DNA from: Prionace glauca
Taxonomy: Eukaryota > Chordata > Chondrichthyes > Carcharhiniformes > Carcharhinidae
DNA length: 64,000 bases
Direction: 5' to 3'
NCBI GenBank assembly: GCA_037974335.1
Contig: CM075729.1
Span: forward strand, 112,140,437 to 112,204,436
Each line of letters begins with the position of its first letter. The stretch's first letter is position 1. Of this stretch, positions 1 through 9,100 are shown piece by piece. The notes below the pieces were generated by a model. The model was not told the origin of the DNA and ran no database searches. It worked only from the letters and a program-made list of their open reading frames with translations. The position numbers and the translations under genes were made by a program.

Positions 1-84
1 CACTACTGCAAAAGACAGTATAGCGCATGTACTCCCTAGCCCTGCTGAGAAGAAGGTTCAATACTATGAATGTGCTTTATTTAC

Positions 85-134
85 CAGGTGGGTTAATTTC
101 ATCATAGGTGGCAACATCACTATCCACACAGGGT
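85..134 (-). CDS. NKp30-like exon 7: tail with TYDEI motif
   Basis: 50 bases, acceptor tttggcag, donor gtaaat. In phase it reads RPCVDSDVATYDEINPP and ends in phase 1, so at least one more exon lies beyond base 1. The tyrosine lies 26 residues after the one in TYEDI, too far for an ITAM but within usual ITIM/ITSM pair spacing. Confidence 0.55.
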
Positions 135-3100
135 CTGCCAAAGATAAAACAAAATTGCATATATATAAAACAAAAGTGCAGAACTATTTTTTAAAAAGTC
201 TCATTACTGCCATAACCACAAACTAACCTTTGCACGTCTGTGTCTAATTCTGTGGGGAAAAAAGTCAAAAACTAAGATTTATCATTTAATGCAAACATGC
301 CAAACACTTCTGATATTGCGAAGAGATGTTACAATCGCATGAACCTCCTAAATGCAATAATAGCTAGAAAATATAATAAAGTACTTTCCTAATGGGAAAT
401 ATCATTCTGAATACCTGAATGATGATTCAGTAATAAGAACATAAGAAGTAGGAGCAGGAGTAGGCCATCTAGCCCTTCGAGCCTGCTCCGCCGTTCAATA
501 AGATCATGGGTGATCTGAAGTGGATCAGTTCCACTTTCCCGCTTTCTCCCCATAACCCTTAATTCCCTTGTCTGTCAAAAACCTACCTACCCGTTACTTA
601 AATATATTTAGCAAGGTAGCCTCCACCACTTCAACGGGCAAAGAATTCCGGAGATTCACCACCCTTTGAGTGAAGAAGTTCCTCCTCAACTCCGATCTAA
701 ACTGCGCCCCCCCCCCCCCACCTTATCTTGAGGCTGTGCCCTCTAGTCTTGCTACCCTTTCTAAGCGGGAAAAATCTCTCTACCGCTACCCTATCCATCC
801 CTTTCATTATCTTATACGTCTCTATAAGATCCCCCCTCATCCTTCTAAACTCCAACTGTTAAAGTAATCGAACTGTTAAAGTGATTGACTCACTATTACA
901 TACTCACCATGCAAATTGACAACATTCCAAGGCGTAAAATTGCTGTAGATTGAATGGAAAACAATAATGTCACTGAATTGAATGTCGGAAAGCATATCAA
1001 TTGTGTTTTAAATAAAGAAAATATGAGATTGGTCTTCAATGTCCACTGACCGTTGTAATGCTGAAGGATCCGGTGCTGCTAAAATCAAAGGCAAAAGAGA
1101 ATAGCTATCATGAACTTCTCTTACTTACAGCCTTCCAACTACAATCCAGCTAAAACAGGATATTGGTTTCAACTAAACTTTACCACTACCGTTTATCTAA
1201 TCAATTATAGAATCATAGAATCCCTACAGTGCAGAAGGAGGCCGTTCGACCCATCGACCCACCTATCCCCGTGATCCCAAATATTTACCCTGCTAGTCCC
1301 CCTCACACTGATGGGGCAATTTAGCATTGCCAATCAGCCTAACTGGTACATTTTTGGAGTGTGGCGGAGGAAACCAGGACACACAGAGAAAATCAATGCA
1401 AACACGGGGTGGATGTGCAAACTCCTCACAGACTGTGACCCAAGTCAGGAATGGAACCTGGATCCCTGGCACTGTGAGACAGCGGTGCTAACCACTGTGC
1501 GACCATACCACCCCCAACTGATTCAATTTCTGTTGATCTCCATTTGCTGAATATTAAAACATGTGGTGTAGAATTTAATGCATCTCACTCAACATAATCA
1601 GGAAATAGTGCACTGCAGATCACAAAATATAAATGTTATAACCTAAAAGTTAATGTTTAAAACAGATAAGGAGGAACACCGATCACACTATGGGACCATC
1701 CTGAATGGTTGGGACTCTTGTCTAATGATAAGCAAGGTAAGACCATCCACAATAAAGCAGAAACCTCTGTGTCATGCTGACTCCCTAACTATTCACTAGC
1801 TAATTTCAGCTAGACTATTTTATAGCCCATTGCTGAAGTGTGTTTCTTGCAGCAAAATATTACAAGTTGAACAAGTCACTTACCAGCGTGAGGAATATCT
1901 TCATAAGTCCGATCATTGTTTCTGAATCACAAACAGATTTTTTAAAATCCATATTATCTTGAAGTACAAAATGTAATATCTGGCAATTTCTGAAAAAAAT
2001 TGGGGGCGGGGAGGGGTGGGGTGGAGGAGAGATTGACCAACCTCTGAATCTGTGAACCACGAGCTGTTGATATAAAAATGAAAGAGAGGAGTGAGAATTC
2101 ACACATGCCCTTATTTATGCACTGGTTTCATTTGTATGTTAAGTTTATTCATGTCGTAGATAGGTTTACTGCAAGGAAGTTACTGTGAAAATCCCCAAGT
2201 TGCCACACTCTGACACCAGTTTTTGTACACTGAGAGATAATTTAGCATGGCCAATTCAGCTAACTTTCTTTTGCACTGTGGGAGGGCGTGAGGAAACCCA
2301 CACAGCCATGGGGAGAATGTGCAGATTCCACACAAACAGCTGGGATTCAAACCCGGGTCCCCGGCACTGTGAGGTAGCACTGCTAACCACTGCTCCACTG
2401 TGCCGTCCATAGTGCATGCATCCATGTTACGAGTAGACAAGAAAGCGGAATAATGTCCCTTAATACCTTTTTTCACACAGTAATATGATGAGAACAGAAT
2501 TAATACACCCAGTGCCCCAGCACCGATATACGCGAGTACGTAGAATTTCAACAATTCACTGGGTTCCTCTGAATTGGATTCTTCCATAGATTTGCCTAAA
2601 GAGGAAAAAAGAAGATTTTGTCATCCCTGATTCTGATTTCCTATTTCATTGTCCACAATGCCCCAGGACTAACATCTACACTTTGACCTACAATCTCAAT
2701 GGCCAGAGAGAATGACACATACAGTCATAGGTCATGACCGACTAATCTCTCGTGTGTCCAAATTTATTATCAAAACATTCAACAAGTTTCAACCTAATCG
2801 GTTCCCATTGTGTCAATATGGGCTAGGTATTCGGAGACCGGCAAAGAGACGGCAGGACAGCATAATGAACGGTTACCAGATTAAATGCAATTGAGCCACA
2901 GATTGCTTACTATATTGCAGGAGGCCGTGTCTGTGTTGGCTCTCCGAAGGGGTATTTTACTCTAGTCATTCTCCGGCCGTTCCCTTTTGCCATGCACATT
3001 CTTCCTTCTCAGATAAGAATTCAATTCCCTCTTGAATGCCTCCATCATACCCAACTCCAAAATAATGTCAGGGAGCACATTCCAACTCCTCGCAGCCCAC

Positions 3101-6100
3101 ACCACCCCCCTCCCCCCCCCCCACCCCCCCGCCCCTATACACACACAGCGCTAAGACATTTTTCTTCCTGTCTTGCTGCACTTGTACAGAGTTGTGCTGA
3201 GAATGCATCTGGAGTATCATTTGCAGTGTTACTGTCCTTACTTAAAGAGGGATATACTGTCCATAGAGGCGGACAGTATATCCTCAAATGAAGTTCACCA
3301 GATTAATCCTTGGGATGGTGTGAATGTTCCATGAGAATGAGGAGACTGGGCCTGTAATTTCGAGAGTTTGGAATAGTAATAGTTGATCTCATTGCAGTAC
3401 ATAATATCCTTGTAACATTGTTAAATATTTGCAGGAAGGATATTTCCTCTGGCTGGAGGGACCAGGTTCGGGGAATGGTGGGCGGAGGAAGGTAGGATGT
3501 GGTTCTAGAGCCAGCGGGCAGTCTGTCAGCATACGGAGCAGACCGTTTAAGAGGGGAATGAGGAGGAGTATATTTAATCAGAGGCTGGCAAATCTTAGGA
3601 ACTTATTTTCCATAGAAACCATAAAATTCCTACAGTGCAGAAGAAGGCCATTCCCACTTAGGCCCTATCCCCGTAATCCCACATATTTACCGCACTAATC
3701 CTTCTAACCTACGCTTCCCAGGACGCCAGGGGCAATTTAGCATGGCCAATGCACCTACTAGGCACATCTTTGGACTGTGGGAGGTAACTGCAGCACCTGG
3801 AGGAAACGCACTCAGACACGGGAAGAACGTACAGACTCCGCACAGTAACCCGAGACTGGATTCGAACCCAAGTCCCTGGAGCTGCGAGGCTGTAGTGCTA
3901 ACTACTGTGCCACCGTGCCACCCCAGATCTTCAAAACATAGCTTTTTAGATTTATGAGTATTAAAGGGCTTAATCATTATAGAATCCTGCAATCACACAG
4001 TGCAGAAGAGGCCGTTTGGCCCATTGAGCCTATAACGACACATTAGAAACATCTGACATTCCACTTGCCATGGCCTTGAACGTTACGACGTGCCAAATGC
4101 TCACCAAAGGCCTTTATGAAGGATTTAAGGCTACTCACAGCTAGCACCATGTCAGTTACGGTATTCCTTTAGCATCACCATACTGGGTAAAATAGGCTTT
4201 TCCTCACATTCCCGCTAAACGTCGAGCCCAGCCTGCACAATGGAATAATATGTTGTGAATGAGAACCCAGGGATTCTTGAACTACCTGCCTGTTTCACTT
4301 GGGCTGCCTAGTGGCCACCCATTCAGTTCCTTTCTCAGGTTCCTTCAGGTGTGATGTGACCACCTCTCTATAGGTGCTGTCAGTCCCGCGAATGCTGCAA
4401 ACTGTCTCCATGCATTATTCCAACTCTAAAAATCATGCTTCCAGGATCAAATGGTGATGGATAACGACACATTGCAATAGATGATGAGCCATGATCTCAT
4501 TAAATGGTGGAGGGTCCTGGACAGACCTACTGGCCTACTGTCACATCTCCATTTATTTATTTTTTCTAATTACCCTAAACCTGCACCGTTTTTGCTTTCA
4601 ATTCTTCCATCAAGAGGAACATCCACATCGCCCATCACCGCTACCGTACCCCCCCCCCCCCCCCCGAAATTAACTCGTGTTCTCTTGGATATACCGTTGG
4701 TTTGTAAGATCTATCCCTATCTGGTCATATATTTGATCCACCCGTTGTGTCTACGTGCAGAATTACTCACAGTTGCTATGTAAACGTTTTGTTGATCTGA
4801 TTGGGGAAGCGATGGCTGAGTGGCATCGCCGCTGGATTATTAATCCAGAATTTCAACTAATGTTCTGGGATACAGGTTCAAATCACCACCCACCGCTCCC
4901 CCCACCCCCCCCCCCCCCCCCGCCCCACCCCACCGGCAGATGGTGGAATTTGAATTCAATAAAAAATAATTTGGAACTAATGATCTACCAATGACCATTA
5001 AACCATTGTTGGAAAACCCCATCTGGTTCCTTTTGAGAAGGAAATTTGCCATCCTTACCAGGTCTGGCCTACATATGACTCTAGAATCACAGCAATGTAG
5101 TTGACTCTCAATTGCCCTGTGAACAAGGACAACTGGAGAAGGGCAATAAATGCTGGATAGCCAGCAACACCCATGTCCCACGAATGAATAATGATAAGGA
5201 CAATTATTAAACAGAACGGGTGTGTGTGTGGCAATATTAATAGTCGGTTGGTTGATATAAGCCTGCATCCTGTAGAGAATTTCATTACGTTATTAAATCT
5301 TTCTTTTACATGTAAGTTCCTCGGCGTTAATTCCACGATTATGCACTAACAGGTTGATCGAACCAATTTTAGCTTATGATAAGCCGTCAACTCACGCATT
5401 ACGTTTAGAATTGTTCCTGGTCCATATTTTCCCTGCAGTCCCATTAGTTCCACTAGGCAGTAATATGTCCCTGAATCGTAAGGCCTCAAGTCCTTTATAT
5501 GAATGAAAGCCTCCCTCTTTTCCTTAAAGGTATCGGCACTGGCCCGGGACACTCGCCCTCGGAATTCCGCAGCTTGGTCGGTGACCTCCACTCCGTCTAT
5601 AGAGTTTTTGTGCCATCTGAAGAATCCGATTCCCGAGGGCCCTTCATACGTGCAGTTCAGCAGCACCGACTGCTCTTCGGTAGCATTGACAAAGAGTGGG
5701 ATTTGAGTAACGTTGATGTCTTCTGTAAACACGCCTGTTAACATATCAAATAGACAATTTCTGACACACCACATTCCACACCTTCTGAAAATTAACATAG
5801 AACATAGAACATAGAACATTACAGCGCAGAACAGGCCCTTCGGCCCACGATGTTGCGCCGACCAGTTACAAAACAATGACCCACTAGCCTAAACCAATCC
5901 CTTTTCGTCCATAAACCTATCCACAGATCTCTTAAACGCCCCCAAACTAGGTGCATTTACAACTGCAGCTGGCAGGGCATTCCAGTCCCTCACCACCCTC
6001 TGGGTAAAGAACCTACCCCTGACATCAGTCCTATAACTACCCCCCCTTAATTTAAAATCGTGCCCCCTCGTGCTAGCTTTCTCCATCCTAGGAAAAAGGC

Positions 6101-9100
6101 TATCACTATCTACCCTGTCTAAACCTCTAATCATCTTATATGTAGGGAGGGAAGGGATGGGGGGGGGTGGGAATTGACATACCAATATACATAAGATTCG
6201 GAAACATTAAGCGTACACTCCAGAGCAACAGCGTTAATCCAAAAGAAAAACGTAGGAAATGCGATTCTAAACAAAGCCCAGTCAGCCCTGTTGGGTGTAT
6301 TTTTTCCCCAGAGGCGACTCCTGCTTAAGGCGCCAGAGGCAGCGGTGAACCTCCTGGGAAATTTCTGGCGCATGGGTAACCATTTTCCATCAGCTAGTGT
6401 AACTGGCCTGAAATTCGCAGGACATGAACCCGCAGGAGTGCTGGCAAGGAGCCGAGGGGATTTGCTTCCATTGAGGTCAATATTACCGCAGGGGCCCAAC
6501 ACACCCCATGGACGGAGACAGAAAAATGTAGGGAAAATTCCTCCTTATGGAACCTATCTCATTTCCTTCCATTAAATAAAGGTTGCATTACTTTGTATCT
6601 TTCTCTCCACGGTTATTCCTAGTTACCCCATCCCATCTCCGATCTCCACACACACACACACGCACATTCTGTCTCTCTCACTCTCTCTCACTTCCACACA
6701 CAGTCACACACACACACTCACTCATACGCACACAAACAAACATACACACACTCTCACACACACTCACATACTCTCACTCACACACACTCACTCACACACA
6801 CATACACACAGTTACAATACATTCACTCACACACAATCATATGCGCGCACAGACACACACACTCGCACATAAATACTTACACACACACACACAAGGCTCA
6901 AGTGTGCATCTTTCTGTTTCATTAACATAACCCAACAATCATGATTCAATATTTCTCAGTATCTCAATTGGAAGACATAATATACCAGCCAACTTTATAA
7001 CTATCATATGTTTGGAAATCATTTTTTTCCACCCACGGCCCTTTGTCAAGATTATGGATTGGGGTCTCCCTCCAGCATCACATGCATGTTAGATTCATAT
7101 GCCAATGCAGGGCTGAAGGAGTGATGAGCATTGTAGGTATTATTCTGTCCACTGGGGAGTTGATGGCCTTTGTGTTTTCAGTTCGTTCAAGGAGGATACA
7201 CAAATTCCATGTTTCTATTCTAAGAACTTCAAACATGCACCCTGTCCTTCGTCCCTAATTTAATCCAACAAAACAAGGTGGGAGGAGAGATTGAATACGC
7301 TGGGGTTCTTTTTCTTTAGGACAGAGAAGGGTGACCTAATTAAGGTGCTCCAAAACTATGAGGGGCCTAGACAGGTAAACAGGAAAGACTAGTTTCCCCT
7401 GGCTGAGGTGTCATTAATCAGAAGGCATGGATTTAAGGGGATTTGGCAGAAGGATTACAAGGAATGTGAGGAGAAATGTTTTCATCCAGAGAGTGATGGG
7501 TGTCTACAATTCATTGCCTAAGTTGGTGGTCGAAACAATGAAATAATTGAAAAGATATCTGGACCCATAAGAGAAGCACTGGAACCTGCAGGACCAGGCA
7601 CCAAGTGCTGGAAGTGGGATTAAAACGAATGGCAAGGGTTTTTGTTTTTGGTCAGCACAGACTTTTTTTTTTATCCATAGAAACATAGAAGATTGGAGCA
7701 GGAGGAGGCTATTTTGCCCTTTGAGCTTGCTGTGCCATTAATTACGATCATGCCTGATTGTCCAACTCAATAGCCTAATCCTGCTTTCTTCCCATAATCT
7801 TTGATCCCATTCGCCCAAGTGTTACATCCAACCGCCTCTTGAATACATTCAATGTTTTGGCATCAACTACTTTCGGTGCTACCAGAGGCTCACCACTCTA
7901 TGTGTGAAGAAATGTCTCGTCACCTGCGTTCTAAATGGTCTACCCTGAATCCTCAGACTGCAACTCCTGGTTGTGGACTCCCCCACCATCGGGAACATGT
8001 CTCTCAAGGGAAAACTAAAATCTTTACAGGAAAGACATGTGCCGGTCAAGAGGAAGGATGGGAAAGGTAGGGTTAGAGAGCCATGGGTAACTAGGGATAT
8101 TGAGGACCTGGTCAGGAGAAAGAGGGAGGCGTACACTAGATCTAGGCATTTGAGGACAGAGATAGCGTTAGAAGAATACAGAGAATGTAGGAGAGAACTT
8201 AAAAGGGGCATCAGAAAGGCAAAAAGGGGCCACGAAATGGCTTTGGCGGGTAGGATTAAGGAAAATCCTAAGGCATTTTACTCCTATATTAGAAACAAAA
8301 GGATGGTTAGAGGGAACATTGGTCCTCTCAGGGACAGAGGAGGGGAACTATGCTTGGAGCTTGGGGGAATGGGGGAGATCTTGAATGAATACTTTGCGTC
8401 AGTATTCACGCAGGAGAGGGGTCTGATGTCTGGCGCTGTGCTTGAGGAGTTTGAGGATCCGTTGAGGGAAATAGTCATCACGAGGGAAGAGGTGTTGGGA
8501 CTTTTAGACAATATAAAGACGGATAAATCTCCGGGGCCTGATGGCATCTATCCTAGGCTGCTAAGGGAGGTGAGGGATGAAATTGCTGGGCCTCTGACGC
8601 AAATCTTTGTCTCTTCTTTGGACACAGGTGAGGTCCCAGAGGATTGGCGGATTGCAAATGTAGAACCGTTGTTTAAGAAGGGGCAGAGGGATAACCCAGG
8701 GAACTATAGGCCAGTGAGCTTGACTTCAGTTATAGGAAAGATAATGGAGAGGATCCTCAAGGATAGGATGTGTGAGCATCTGGAGCACTGCGATCTGATC
8801 AGGGATACGCAGCATGGCTTCGTTACAGGGAGGTCGTGCCTTACGAATCTATTGGAATTTTTTGAAGAGGTGACAAAAACGGTTGATGAAGGACAAGCCG
8901 TTGATGTTGTCTATATGGATTTCAATAAGGCGTTTGACAAGGTCCCTCACGGTAGGCTGATAGAAAAGGTGAAGGGTCATGGGATACAAGGCCAGGTATG
9001 TAGATGGGTGGAGAACTGGCTTGGGAGGAGGAGACAGCGGGTAGTAGTGGAAGGCTCCTTTTCCAATTGGAGGTCTGTCACCAGTGGGGTGCCGCAGGGC

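Noticed and set aside
6131-6502. Leader-like frame (ALFRIAFPTFFFWINAVALE) as exon 1 of the NKp30-like gene
   Set aside because: No close ATG and only a weak donor (gtacgc). The exon at 11587-11629 has a consensus donor and the right phase.
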